From Clostridium sp. (lineage in GTDB: Bacteria > Bacillota > Clostridia > Clostridiales > Clostridiaceae): a stretch of DNA of 64,000 bases. Under the pieces are notes generated by a model, which ran no database searches, was not told where the DNA came from, and worked only from the letters and a program-made list of their open reading frames with translations. This document shows positions 17,292 to 26,202 of the stretch, one piece after another; position 1 is the stretch's first letter; each line of letters starts with the position of its first letter. The stretch spans positions 186,001 through 250,000 of the forward strand of contig NZ_JAGHFX010000058.1 of the NCBI RefSeq assembly GCF_017888565.1. Direction: 5' to 3'. Both the position numbers and the translations under genes were made by a program.

Positions 17292-18690
17292 TTTTCTTAA
17301 AAACAGAAGTTTAAGCAGAATTTTTGTTATTAATTACATATATACCATAATAATTTTTATAATAGCTTTAATATTATTTATTATCATTTCAATTTTGGGG
17401 ATTATATCTAATATGCATTTGACAAAAGAAGAAGAAAGGTTGATGGAAGAAGAATTCTTTGTTCAAAACTATGAAAATCTTAATATTAATGGAATATTAG
17501 AAGTTGGTGGATGGATAGAAACTATAGAAAATAATAAGGTCGTTAATGTAATTGGAGAAAAAAAAGATAATATAAATGATTATAGTTTATTAAATTTTAT
17601 AAATTTTTATGAAGATCAATTAAAAAAAGAAGAGAAGTTTTTTGATTCAAAAGTGTACAAGCAGGATAGTAAATTATATATAGTAAAAATTCCTAATAGT
17701 GAATTCTTTTTAAAGAAACAATTGAAAGAAAAAAGCTTAGGAAGAAGAGTTCTTGAAACTATAAGATATTCATTAGTTGTAGCAATTATATTTATGGTTT
17801 TATCATTATGGGGTGTTTATTATAAATATATAAAAAAAATTAGAGGACCTTTAAATCAAATAAATTTAGGTATAGAAAAGATGAGTAAAGGAAACTTATC
17901 AGTAAGATTGGATTTTGAAGGATATAAAGAAATAGATAGCATAAGAGATAGCTTTAATTATATGGTAAAGGAAATTAAATTAGCTAATGAAAATAAAGAT
18001 AAGATTGAAAAAAGTAAAAGGGATATGATAAGAGATATAGCTCATGATATAAAAACGCCAATAACATCAATTATGGGATACTCAAAGGCTTTAAATGACG
18101 GAACTGTAAAAGATTTTGATGAGAAAAGAATTTATTTAGATTATATTTATAATAAAACATCAAGATTAAACTATTTAGTAAATGAGCTTTTTATATTTAC
18201 AAAATTAGATAGTATAGATTATAAATTAAATATTAAGCAAAAAGATATTTGCGAATTTTTACGAGGTATAGTAGCACTTTATTATGGAGAAATTGAGGAG
18301 GCAGAATTTAACTTAGAGATAGATATTCAAGAAGAGCCTATTTACTATAAATTTGACCCTAAAGAATTAGAAAGAGCTATAGGTAATTTAATTATTAATT
18401 CCTTAAAATATAATGAAAAAGATACAACTTTATTTATTGAACTTAGGAGTAATGAAGAAGAGATAGAGATTATAATTAGAGATAATGGAGCAGGAATTAA
18501 AAAAGAAATACGAGATAAAGTTTTTGAGGAATTTGTAAGAGGAGATATGTCTAGAGAATCTAGTGGAGGTAGCGGGCTTGGATTAGTTATTACTAAAAAG
18601 ATTATTGAATTACATAAAGGAAAAATTATTTTGAATTCTAAGGAAGGACTTGGAAGCGAGTTTAAGATAATTTTTAAAAAATATAAATAA
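17278..18690 (+). CDS. Sensor histidine kinase
   Basis: 470 residues. Membrane segments at about 15-40 and 163-183 enclose an extracytoplasmic loop of roughly 115 residues with no recognisable fold. HAMP follows (about 184-236; GPLNQINLGIEKMSKGNLSV), then the dimerisation helix with the phosphorylated His (about 259) in DIAHDIKTPITSIMGYS, and the ATPase domain with N box AIGNLIINSLKYN, G1 DNGAGI and G2 GGSGLGL. It starts at TTG 17278 inside the regulator gene. The large sensor loop excludes the intramembrane-sensing BceS type; the signal is unknown. Confidence 0.93.
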   Translation: MKISNFLKNRSLSRIFVINYIYTIIIFIIALILFIIISILGIISNMHLTKEEERLMEEEFFVQNYENLNINGILEVGGWIETIENNKVVNVIGEKKDNINDYSLLNFINFYEDQLKKEEKFFDSKVYKQDSKLYIVKIPNSEFFLKKQLKEKSLGRRVLETIRYSLVVAIIFMVLSLWGVYYKYIKKIRGPLNQINLGIEKMSKGNLSVRLDFEGYKEIDSIRDSFNYMVKEIKLANENKDKIEKSKRDMIRDIAHDIKTPITSIMGYSKALNDGTVKDFDEKRIYLDYIYNKTSRLNYLVNELFIFTKLDSIDYKLNIKQKDICEFLRGIVALYYGEIEEAEFNLEIDIQEEPIYYKFDPKELERAIGNLIINSLKYNEKDTTLFIELRSNEEEIEIIIRDNGAGIKKEIRDKVFEEFVRGDMSRESSGGSGLGLVITKKIIELHKGKIILNSKEGLGSEFKIIFKKYK

Positions 18691-18733
18691 ATATATCTTA
18701 TTATAGTTATCTTTATTTTCTAAGGATTAAACA

Positions 18734-18792
18734 AAACTTAAGATAAACTTAAGGTAAGTAATATTGTAGTTATTTTATGGAAGTAGTACTAT
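18734..18792 (+). promoter_or_regulatory. Promoter with tandem 11-bp direct repeats, likely response-regulator site
   Basis: AAACTTAAGAT (18734-18744) and AAACTTAAGGT (18745-18755) are head-to-tail with one helical turn between them, as expected for an OmpR-type dimer. Nine nt later comes TTGTAG (18764-18769), a 17-nt spacer and TACTAT (18787-18792). The second repeat plus following TAATATTGTA is echoed before the regulator's own gene. Confidence 0.65.
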
Positions 18793-18821
18793 AAAAATGA
18801 ATATTTTGGAAAGAGAGGATA

Positions 18822-19226
18822 ATGATGGAAAATTATGTTGAAAAGAAAAGAGTAGGTGCCGGTATTATTACAATGTCTGTACTTTATTTGATAGGACAAA
18901 CATTTGTCATATTAGGCTCTTTATTCGATATCCTTTTTGAGGAGCAAGCAAATAAAATTTTAGCTGAGACAGGAATTGGAGGCCAAGTAAATATAGTCCA
19001 GGTTACAATAACATTAGTTATATCATTAATAATAACTATATCAATAATATTAATTTTATGTAAAAAGCCAACAGGAGCATTTTTATTTATAGGTATAGAG
19101 GTATTATCATTTATTTATTCAGCAATAATTTCTGGAGTGAGTTTATTAACACCATTAAATTTAATTTTTCCAGGGTTAATGATTTTCTTTATTTATAAGA
19201 AGAAAGATATTTATTTTGTTAAATAA
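18822..19226 (+). CDS. Small four-helix membrane protein, unknown
   Basis: 134 residues with four predicted membrane segments (about 13-35, 55-80, 88-105 and 108-125) and a KKKD near the C-terminus. No enzyme motif is visible. It sits 130 nt downstream of the histidine kinase behind a promoter with tandem repeats, so it is probably a target of that two-component system. The next stretch is a decayed ABC-permease gene, suggesting that the original target set was a membrane transport or envelope-defence module that has since lost a member. Confidence 0.7.
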   Translation: MMENYVEKKRVGAGIITMSVLYLIGQTFVILGSLFDILFEEQANKILAETGIGGQVNIVQVTITLVISLIITISIILILCKKPTGAFLFIGIEVLSFIYSAIISGVSLLTPLNLIFPGLMIFFIYKKKDIYFVK

Positions 19227-19230
19227 TAAT

Positions 19231-19700
19231 ATGAAAATAGAAGAAACTAGTGGGTTAAAATTTAAAGGCAGTAGCATTATGAGTAATGAGCAAAAAATAA
19301 TTTTAGATAAGTCTATGGAGCGTTAAATTAAGTCTTTGTTAAAGATGGAGAGCATATTGAAAAAGAGAAAGAAAGAGTAAGTAAGCCATAAGCGCTTAAG
19401 AAAGAAGCTTAAGATAAATATTTTGATGGAATTAAAAAAGTAGAAGGAGTAAAGATTACTAAAAAAGATAGTGATGTAAAAGCAAGTATAAAAGAAATAG
19501 AAAATACTTTAAATTCAATTTAGGGAAATAGGATAAAAGATAAATATGAAATAATAGATACAAGTGGAATAGTAAATTTACTTGGGGAGTACTTAATACT
19601 ATAACTATGTTCATTGCATCTATTGCAGGTATTTTTTTATTTAAATCATATAATATATTTATAACTATTTGGAGGTATTATTTATGTTTAGACCAATTTA
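19231..19700 (+). pseudogene. Decayed MacB/FtsX-type ABC permease fragment
   Basis: Conceptual reading of 19320-19575 gives a hydrophilic stretch (FVKDGEHIEKEKERVSK, YFDGIKKVEGVKITKKD, DKYEIIDTSGIVN) broken by four in-frame stops: TAA 19329, TAA 19389, TAA 19410 and TAG 19521. After a frame shift at about 19585 it continues as GVLNTITMFIASIAGI, the first membrane segment after the extracellular domain of MacB-like permeases. Both ends are missing. The fragment lies downstream of a two-component system, where such permeases are usual. The first 90 nt may belong to another frame of the same gene. Confidence 0.68.
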
Positions 19701-19770
19701 ACTTAGATTCTAAATTCATTTTAACCTTTTTATAAAGGTTTATTTGTTATGTTTTTAGGAGGAAGTTAAA

Positions 19771-20916
19771 TTGAATAGTAAAAGAAATATATATTTAATG
19801 AATCTTATAGTATTTTTACAGGGATTCGTATTTTATGCTCCAATAGCTACGATATTTAGAGAAAATAGAGGAATATCATTATCGCAAATTTTCTTAATCG
19901 AATCTATTTCTATGGTTTTAATAGTAGTATTAGAAATACCTTGGGGAATTTTTGCGGATAGATTTGGATATAAGAAAACATTAATAATATCAAATCTTAT
20001 ATTTTTTATATCTAAAATTATATTTTTAAAGGCAAATTCATTTTTAATGTTTTTATTTGAAAGAGTATTGCTATCTATATCAATATCAGGTTTATCAGGA
20101 TGTGACTGTAGTTTAATATATTTATCAATTAATGATGAGGAAAATAGTGAGAGGATATTTGCTAGATATGAATGGTTTTCAACTATAGGTTTTTTATTAG
20201 GATCAATAATGTCAACTTATATAATTAATATATCATTAGATTTAACTGCTTATTACACTATAATTCCTTACGGACTAGCTTTTTTAGTATCTTTATTTTT
20301 AATTGATGTTAAAAATGAAATAGTCAAAAAAGAAAGTATAAAAGATAACCTTAAGATTGTATTAGCTAATACATCAATAATAATATTTATAGTTGGTATT
20401 TCTTTAATTAGTGAAGTAGTTCAAAGTATAACTGTATATTTAAACCAAGAACAATATATTAAAAGTGGAATCGATATTAAATACTTTGGTATTTTATTAG
20501 TAGCAATTCAAGTGATGAAATTAATATCAATAAAATCTTATAAACTAAGTAATATGATTGGCCAAAAGAAATCAATAATATTATTAGTAACATTGATATT
20601 AATAAATGCATCTATATTAATAATTATAAGTAATCGAATATTGAGTTTCTTATGTATAGCTTTAATTTCTATTTGTATGGCAGTAGCGGAACCAATGATA
20701 ATAGATATAAAAAATAAATCTATATTTTCTAGAAACAGAGCAACTATTTTATCTATATATTCTATGATCGGAAGTATTATATCAGCAGCTATTAACCCAC
20801 TTATAGGAGTTGTATCAAACTCATCATTAGAAAATGGATTAGTTATTTGTGCTTTAATTAGCTTAGCTTCAATAATTTTAATTGGATATTTTATAAAGAT
20901 TACTAATATTGAATAA
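19771..20916 (+). CDS. Major facilitator superfamily transporter
   Basis: 381 residues, about 12 membrane segments in two halves. GIFADRFGYKKTLIISNLIF between helices 2 and 3 is the MFS loop motif (G-x-x-x-D-R-x-G-x-K/R). TTG 19771 is the start, behind AGGAGG. Length and motif fit a drug/H+ antiporter-type or sugar-efflux MFS protein, but the substrate cannot be told. There is no adjacent regulator of the MarR or TetR type. Confidence 0.85.
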   Translation: MNSKRNIYLMNLIVFLQGFVFYAPIATIFRENRGISLSQIFLIESISMVLIVVLEIPWGIFADRFGYKKTLIISNLIFFISKIIFLKANSFLMFLFERVLLSISISGLSGCDCSLIYLSINDEENSERIFARYEWFSTIGFLLGSIMSTYIINISLDLTAYYTIIPYGLAFLVSLFLIDVKNEIVKKESIKDNLKIVLANTSIIIFIVGISLISEVVQSITVYLNQEQYIKSGIDIKYFGILLVAIQVMKLISIKSYKLSNMIGQKKSIILLVTLILINASILIIISNRILSFLCIALISICMAVAEPMIIDIKNKSIFSRNRATILSIYSMIGSIISAAINPLIGVVSNSSLENGLVICALISLASIILIGYFIKITNIE

Positions 20917-20934
20917 AAATAATTCAATTTTATG

Positions 20935-21190
20935 TTGACGATAAATAATTTTTATCATATATTATATGTAGATAGATTTTAAAATAAAGTGAGGTATTTT
21001 TGTGAGTGTGTAGTATCTAAAATAGTAACTTAATATTAATTCTAAAAAATAGGGTGGTATACCTTTATTTGTTGTGGAATTAATAAAACTATAATAGATA
21101 CAAGTCCACGAATATACTTTTTGGGTGTTTTATATACCTTTATTAGTGTTGAATTTATAGCTGTGGAAGTATCCATAGCTTTTTTATTTT
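20935..21190 (+). ncRNA. Putative short structured transcript upstream of the mutS2-like gene
   Basis: A near-consensus promoter (TTGACG 20935-20940, 17-nt spacer, TATATT 20958-20963) and a clean terminator (AGCTGTGGA 21059+100 region, i.e. 21159-21167, with TCCATAGCT 21172-21180 and T6) define a transcript of about 220 nt without a credible ORF. Inside are two imperfect copies of GGGTG...ATACCTTTATT.GT..GAATT at about 21053-21082 and 21123-21155, and a GTGGA/TCCAC pair (21074-21078/21105-21109). It could be a small RNA or an attenuating leader for the gene at 21304. I do not recognise a known riboswitch. Confidence 0.5.
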
Positions 21191-21303
21191 GTATAAATTT
21201 ATTTTTATTTTAAATTATGGCCTATAAAAATATAAGAAATATATTATTTAAAATCTATCTGAAGTTCGTAGACTTGTAAATAATACAAGGAAGGTTTTTT
21301 GAT

Positions 21304-23193
21304 ATGAATAAAAGTACACTAGAAAAATTACACTATTATAAATTAAAAGAAATTATTAAGGGGTATTGCGTTAGTGGTTTAGGTAAAGCCTTAATTGATA
21401 AGCTTGAGCCTAGTGATAATATGAAGATTGTAGAACAAAGGTTGGAGGAAACATCAGAAGGACGAAGGTTATTAGATGCATCTTATCATATACCATTAGA
21501 AGGAATTTTTGATGTAGTACCACTTATTGAAAAGATTGATAAGGGGGCATCATTAGATCCAAATGAATTAGTAATGATATCTAATTTTTTAAGAGGATGT
21601 AGAAAAGTTAAATTATTTATAAAAGATAAAGAAGGGTATGCAAATACATTAAGCTCATATGGAGAAAATATTACAGATTTAAGCTATATAGAAGAGGAAA
21701 TAAATAATTCGATTAAAGGTAGCACTGTTGATTCCAATGCCAGCAAAGAGCTTAAGAAAATAAGAAGGCATATTGATATTTGTGAAGGTAAAATAAAGGA
21801 AAGACTTGAAAAGTTTTTAAAGAATAGTGCTAATAGAGAATATATTCAAGAAAGTTTTATAAGTCAAAGAAATGGAAGATATACTATACCAATAAAGGCA
21901 GCTTTTAAAAATCAAGTTCAAGGAACTATAATTGAAACTTCAGCTAAAGGGTTAACTGTATTTATAGAGCCAAATGTAATAACAAAATATACAACAGAAC
22001 TTGCAACATTAAAGATAGAAGAAAGCATTGAAGAATATAGGATTTTATCTACAATTACAGAAATGATTTATGAAAGAATGAGAGATTTGAAGATAAATAT
22101 TGAAGTAATATCAGAGTATGACATGATTTGGGCAAAAGCTAAATATAGTCGTGAAATAAATGGAATTAAACCTAAGATAAATAATCATGGATATATAAAA
22201 ATAGTAAAAGGAAAGTATCCATTAATAAAGGATGGAGTACCACTAGATTTTGAAATTGGAGAAGATTACAGAAGTTTAATAATTACTGGACCAAATGCTG
22301 GTGGGAAAACAGTTGTGTTAAAAACAGTAGGACTCTTAACTTTAGCAATTCAATCAGGATTTCATATAGGAGCAAAGGAAGGAACTGAAATATCTTTATT
22401 TAATAAGATATTTGTAGATATTGGAGATGATCAAAGCGTTGAAAATGCCCTAAGCACATTTTCATCTCATGTTAAGAATCTAGCAGGAATTTTAAAGGAA
22501 AGTAACAAATCTACTTTATTATTATTTGATGAAATAGGAAGTGGAACAGAACCAAATGAAGGTGCAGCACTTGCAATTGCTATATTAGAAGAATGTTATC
22601 ATAAAGGGTGCATAACAGTTGCATCAACACATTATGGAGAAATAAAAAATTTCTCAAAGGAGCATCCTGATTTTGAAAATGCAGCTATGGAATTTAAAAA
22701 AGATACACTCGAGCCACTATATAAGCTTTCAATAGGAAAATCAGGAGATAGTAATGCTTTATATATTTCAAAAAAGATGGGAATAGATGCTAATATTATT
22801 GAGAAAGCAAGAAAGTATATAGACTCTAAAGAATATAACTATGACTTAGTTAAAGAAAGCAAAATTTCTAAAAAGAAAATTCAAAATAATCCAATTGAAT
22901 ATACTTCATATTCAATTGGAGATAAAGTTAGACTTTTAGATAACAACAAAGAGGCAATAGTATATAAGGAAATTAACGAACTAAACAATATAACAGTTCT
23001 ATGTGATGGTGAATTTAGTGAAGTAAACTATAAAAGAATAAAGTTAGAAATAAAGGCAGAAGATCTTTATCCAGCAGGGTACGACTTAAATCAATTATTT
23101 GTAAGTTTTAAAGAAAGAAAGCTTGAAAGAGATATTGCAAGAGGCTCTAAAAAGGCTTTAAAGAAGATAAGAAAAGAATATTTTATAAAATAA
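21304..23193 (+). CDS. MutS2-like ATPase lacking the Smr nuclease domain
   Basis: 629 residues. The N-terminal core and lever/clamp region (about 1-310; LERLKIEES type coiled helices, RNGRYTIPIKAAF) lead to the ABC-type ATPase with Walker A TGPNAGGKT, Walker B TLLLFDEIGSGTEP and switch His ASTHYGEIK. MutS2 proteins are usually about 785 residues with a C-terminal Smr domain; here the sequence ends soon after a KOW-like segment (YSIGDKVRLLDNN) and a basic tail, with no Smr motif. It probably acts on branched DNA or stalled ribosomes without its own nuclease. It is probably a paralogue; a full-length MutS2 may be elsewhere. Confidence 0.85.
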   Translation: MNKSTLEKLHYYKLKEIIKGYCVSGLGKALIDKLEPSDNMKIVEQRLEETSEGRRLLDASYHIPLEGIFDVVPLIEKIDKGASLDPNELVMISNFLRGCRKVKLFIKDKEGYANTLSSYGENITDLSYIEEEINNSIKGSTVDSNASKELKKIRRHIDICEGKIKERLEKFLKNSANREYIQESFISQRNGRYTIPIKAAFKNQVQGTIIETSAKGLTVFIEPNVITKYTTELATLKIEESIEEYRILSTITEMIYERMRDLKINIEVISEYDMIWAKAKYSREINGIKPKINNHGYIKIVKGKYPLIKDGVPLDFEIGEDYRSLIITGPNAGGKTVVLKTVGLLTLAIQSGFHIGAKEGTEISLFNKIFVDIGDDQSVENALSTFSSHVKNLAGILKESNKSTLLLFDEIGSGTEPNEGAALAIAILEECYHKGCITVASTHYGEIKNFSKEHPDFENAAMEFKKDTLEPLYKLSIGKSGDSNALYISKKMGIDANIIEKARKYIDSKEYNYDLVKESKISKKKIQNNPIEYTSYSIGDKVRLLDNNKEAIVYKEINELNNITVLCDGEFSEVNYKRIKLEIKAEDLYPAGYDLNQLFVSFKERKLERDIARGSKKALKKIRKEYFIK

Positions 23194-23197
23194 TCGT

Positions 23198-23233
23198 AAA
23201 GCTAGGAATCTAAGAGGGATTCCTAGCTTTTTA
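23198..23233 (+). terminator. Terminator after the mutS2-like gene
   Basis: AAAGCTAGGAATC (23198-23210) pairs perfectly with GATTCCTAGCTTT (23218-23230), followed by TT. Confidence 0.88.
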
Positions 23234-23372
23234 ATATTTATTAATAGGTTTATAGTATATATAAATTTTAGAATGAACTGTTGATGATATAATAGTTATA
23301 AGGTTACAGTAGTTATAATATTAATTATATGCAAAAAGATCGTTTATTTATTGGCTTAAGGAGGAATATAAA

Positions 23373-24518
23373 GTGCTAGATTATGATTCATGTTTAAAGA
23401 TAATAAATAGGTTGACACCGATATTTACCAAAGATGTAAATATTATAGGGTTGGACGGAATAATAATTGCATCAAGTAATAAAAAAAGGGAAAATACTTA
23501 TCATGAAGCTGCAAGAATATGTGCTAGTAGTAATAGAAATATAATTATTACTACTAAGAATATGCATATGTATAGGGGGTGTAAGTGTGGTGTGAATATG
23601 CCAATTACTTATAATAATAAAGTTATAGGGGTAGTTGGAATAACTGGAACAGCAGAAGAAGTAATTCCATATGGACCTTTAATTAAAGAGTTAGTTGAAA
23701 TGATTATAAATGAAATTGGTGTAGAAGCTCCTCAAAAGTCTCAAAAAAACAACCAGAAAATGTATTTTAAAGAAATAATACAGGGAATACAAAAGGAAGA
23801 TTTAGAGTCATATAAAGCTAGAGCAAAATTATTAGAAATAGATATGAAAGTTTTACGTAAAATGGTTGTCTTTAAAATGTGTAATAATTATAAGAATAAC
23901 TATAAAAAAATAGAGGATTTATTTAATAAATATTTATCTTCTTTGAATGTACTTGTATTAAATTTTAATAATGAAAGAATAGTATTATTGTTTAATAACA
24001 ATATAGATATAAAAAGTTATATAAATGATTTAATTAGTAAAATGAAGTTAAGCAAAACAAATAATTATATTTTTATAATAGGTAAAGAATGTAAAGAAAT
24101 CTTAGACTATGAAAGATCTTATTATCAAATTAGCTTAGTGGAGTCAATTGAAATTGGCAATAACTTTAAAAAAGTGATTGATGTAAATGAGTATGGTTTG
24201 AAATTGCTTATTAAGGGAATTTCAAGTGAGTATAGGAACAGGTATATAGAAGACTATTATTATGAAGTTTTCGAAGGTAAAAATAAAGCATCTAATGAAA
24301 TGTTAAAAACTATAAAGGGATATTTTATTAATGATATGAATATAGGTGAAACGGCTAAAATTATGTATGTTCATAGAAATACCATTATGTATAGGCTAAA
24401 TAAATTCAAAAAAATGTATGGAATAGATATAACTAAGCCATATGAATGTACAAAGATATATTTAGCGATATTGATATATGAAGAAAATATAAGAAAAATA
24501 GAATCTAATAATAAATAA
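23373..24518 (+). CDS. CdaR-family sugar-diacid regulator
   Basis: 381 residues, GTG start behind AGGAGG. The N-terminal half (about 1-135) matches the putative sugar-diacid recognition domain: IIGLDGIIIASSNKKRENTY, NMPITYNNKVIGVVGITG, ELVEMIIN. The C-terminus is a PucR/CdaR helix-turn-helix: NIGETAKIMYVHRNTIMYRLN. E. coli CdaR responds to glucarate, galactarate and glycerate and activates genes including garK. Here a glycerate kinase gene follows by 147 nt, in agreement. It may also control the glycan-import genes farther downstream. Confidence 0.9.
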   Translation: MLDYDSCLKIINRLTPIFTKDVNIIGLDGIIIASSNKKRENTYHEAARICASSNRNIIITTKNMHMYRGCKCGVNMPITYNNKVIGVVGITGTAEEVIPYGPLIKELVEMIINEIGVEAPQKSQKNNQKMYFKEIIQGIQKEDLESYKARAKLLEIDMKVLRKMVVFKMCNNYKNNYKKIEDLFNKYLSSLNVLVLNFNNERIVLLFNNNIDIKSYINDLISKMKLSKTNNYIFIIGKECKEILDYERSYYQISLVESIEIGNNFKKVIDVNEYGLKLLIKGISSEYRNRYIEDYYYEVFEGKNKASNEMLKTIKGYFINDMNIGETAKIMYVHRNTIMYRLNKFKKMYGIDITKPYECTKIYLAILIYEENIRKIESNNK

Positions 24519-24664
24519 AATATTATATTAAAAATTTTTGTGCATGGTAAACAAAAAAAAGATAAAAAGTGGTTTTAATTCTTATGCAGATAACACATTG
24601 AAAGTAGCTTTGTAAACAATTACTATATAGTTGTAGATCATAGAAGTTATGAGGTGGTGAACAT

Positions 24665-25795
24665 ATGAAAGTAGTAATTGCTCCAGATTCATATAAAGGA
24701 AGTTTAACAGCTATGGAAGTAGCAAATTCCATTGAGGAAGGGATAATTAGGTATAACAAAAATATAGAAGTTGTAAAAGTTCCTATGGCTGATGGAGGCG
24801 AAGGAACTGTCCAAGCTCTAGTTGATGCAACTGGTGGAAGAATAATAAACTTAAAAGTTTGTGATCCTCTATTAAGAGAAATAGATTCGTTTTATGGAAT
24901 ACTTGGTGATGGTGAAACAGCTATTATAGAAATGGCTGCTGCATCTGGATTAAATTTATTAAATGAAGATGAGCTAAATCCATTAATAACATCGACATAT
25001 GGTACGGGACAGATTTTAAATGATGCAATAGAAAAGGGATGCAGAAAGATAATTGTAGGTCTTGGAGGAAGTGCAACTAATGATGGTGGAGCAGGAATGC
25101 TTAGAGCTTTAGGTATTAGATTTTTAAATAAAGAAGGAAGGGATATTCCAGAAGGCGGAGGAGCATTAAAAAAATTATATAAAATTGATAAAAGAAATTT
25201 TAATACTGAAATTTTAAAGTGTAAGATAACTGTTGCGTGTGATGTCGACAATATTTTATGTGGAGTGAATGGAGCTACAAATGTCTTTGGACCACAAAAA
25301 GGAGCAAGTGAAGATGATATTAAGATTTTAGATGAAGGGTTGTATGAGTATTCTAAAATTATAGAAAAAGAATTTGAAGTTGATGTTTTAAACGTACCTG
25401 GATCAGGAGCAGCAGGAGGAACAGGAGCAGCATTTTTAGTAATAGGTGCCCTATTAGAAAGTGGAGTTGACATAGTTATTAGGGAGACAAAGTTAGTAGA
25501 AGCTTTAAAAGATTCAGATATAGTATTTACTGGTGAAGGAAGAATTGATTTTCAAACAAAATTTGGTAAGGCTCCTTATGGAGTAGCAAAAGAAGCTGAA
25601 AAAATTGGACTACCTGTAATAGCTATTTGTGGAGAAATTGGTGAAGGACATGATGAGCTTTATAATCATGGTTTTACAAGTATTTTTAGTATAGTGAATA
25701 AGCCTATGAGTTTGGAAGATAGTATTAAAGATTCAAAAAAATTAATAAGTGATGTCTCAGAGAGAATAATAAGAGTTATATGTGAAGGCAATTAA
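24665..25795 (+). CDS. glxK: Glycerate 2-kinase (GarK/GlxK type)
   Basis: 376 residues, the usual size of class I glycerate kinases. VVIAPDSYKGSLTAMEVA at the N-terminus, PMADGGEGTVQAL, GLGGSATNDGGAGMLRALG and VFTGEGRIDFQT are family signatures around the glycerate and ATP sites. It makes 2-phosphoglycerate, feeding lower glycolysis. It starts at ATG behind GAGGTGG. The next gene begins about 40 nt later, and short gaps continue for eight further genes, so it may head or belong to a long transcript controlled by the upstream CdaR protein. Confidence 0.95.
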   Translation: MKVVIAPDSYKGSLTAMEVANSIEEGIIRYNKNIEVVKVPMADGGEGTVQALVDATGGRIINLKVCDPLLREIDSFYGILGDGETAIIEMAAASGLNLLNEDELNPLITSTYGTGQILNDAIEKGCRKIIVGLGGSATNDGGAGMLRALGIRFLNKEGRDIPEGGGALKKLYKIDKRNFNTEILKCKITVACDVDNILCGVNGATNVFGPQKGASEDDIKILDEGLYEYSKIIEKEFEVDVLNVPGSGAAGGTGAAFLVIGALLESGVDIVIRETKLVEALKDSDIVFTGEGRIDFQTKFGKAPYGVAKEAEKIGLPVIAICGEIGEGHDELYNHGFTSIFSIVNKPMSLEDSIKDSKKLISDVSERIIRVICEGN

Positions 25796-25834
25796 TATAT
25801 TGATGAAAATTAATTAATAAATAGGGGTGAATTT

Positions 25835-26155
25835 ATTATAAAAGATATTTTGTTTATTTTAATGGCTCATGCAGTTGGAGATTACTTATTTCAAACTCCA
25901 CATTTAGCAGAATGTAAAGGGAAGGATAATTATGTTTTATTTATACATTCTATTCTATATTCTTTTGGGATAATGGTTGTTTCATATTTTATGAATTATG
26001 ATGCTACTTTATATCAATTAGCATTAATTTCAATAACACACTTTCCAATAGATTATGTTAAAGCAAGAGGAATAACACCTAAGTATTTTGGAGAAAAAAA
26101 TGCCTTATATATAGATCAATTTATTCATTATGTTATTTTAGCGATAGTATTTTAA
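25835..26155 (+). CDS. DUF3307 membrane protein, probable non-canonical start
   Basis: About 106 residues from ATT 25835 (or ATA 25838), giving (I)IKDILFILMAHAVGDYLFQT, the expected N-terminus of DUF3307 with its H..GD..FQ motif; FPIDYVKARGI and IDQFIHYVILAIVF follow. The Shine-Dalgarno AGGGGTGA (25823-25830) is placed for ATT/ATA, while the first standard codon, TTG 25850, lies 20 nt away. Three hydrophobic segments are seen. DUF3307 function is unknown. Its place between glycerate kinase and ABC permease with short gaps suggests cotranscription, possibly without functional link. Confidence 0.65.
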   Translation: MIKDILFILMAHAVGDYLFQTPHLAECKGKDNYVLFIHSILYSFGIMVVSYFMNYDATLYQLALISITHFPIDYVKARGITPKYFGEKNALYIDQFIHYVILAIVF

Positions 26156-26202
26156 TGAGTTTTAATCAAAAGTTAATAGTTTTTACTAAAGGGGTGTAGG
26201 AA

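Noticed and set aside
20538..20927. 129-codon hydrophobic open frame on the minus strand inside the MFS gene
   Set aside because: Antisense shadow of membrane-protein codons; composition of mostly Ile reflects complement of AT-rich codons, and no start context is present.
21051..21060. AGGGTGGTAT as a T-box core for the downstream gene
   Set aside because: No stem I, specifier region or matching antiterminator is present, and the gene behind is not an aminoacyl-tRNA synthetase or amino-acid gene.
24892..25473. 193-codon open frame on the minus strand inside the glycerate kinase gene
   Set aside because: It lies wholly opposite a well-supported enzyme gene, has Ser/Pro-rich shadow composition and no ribosome binding site.
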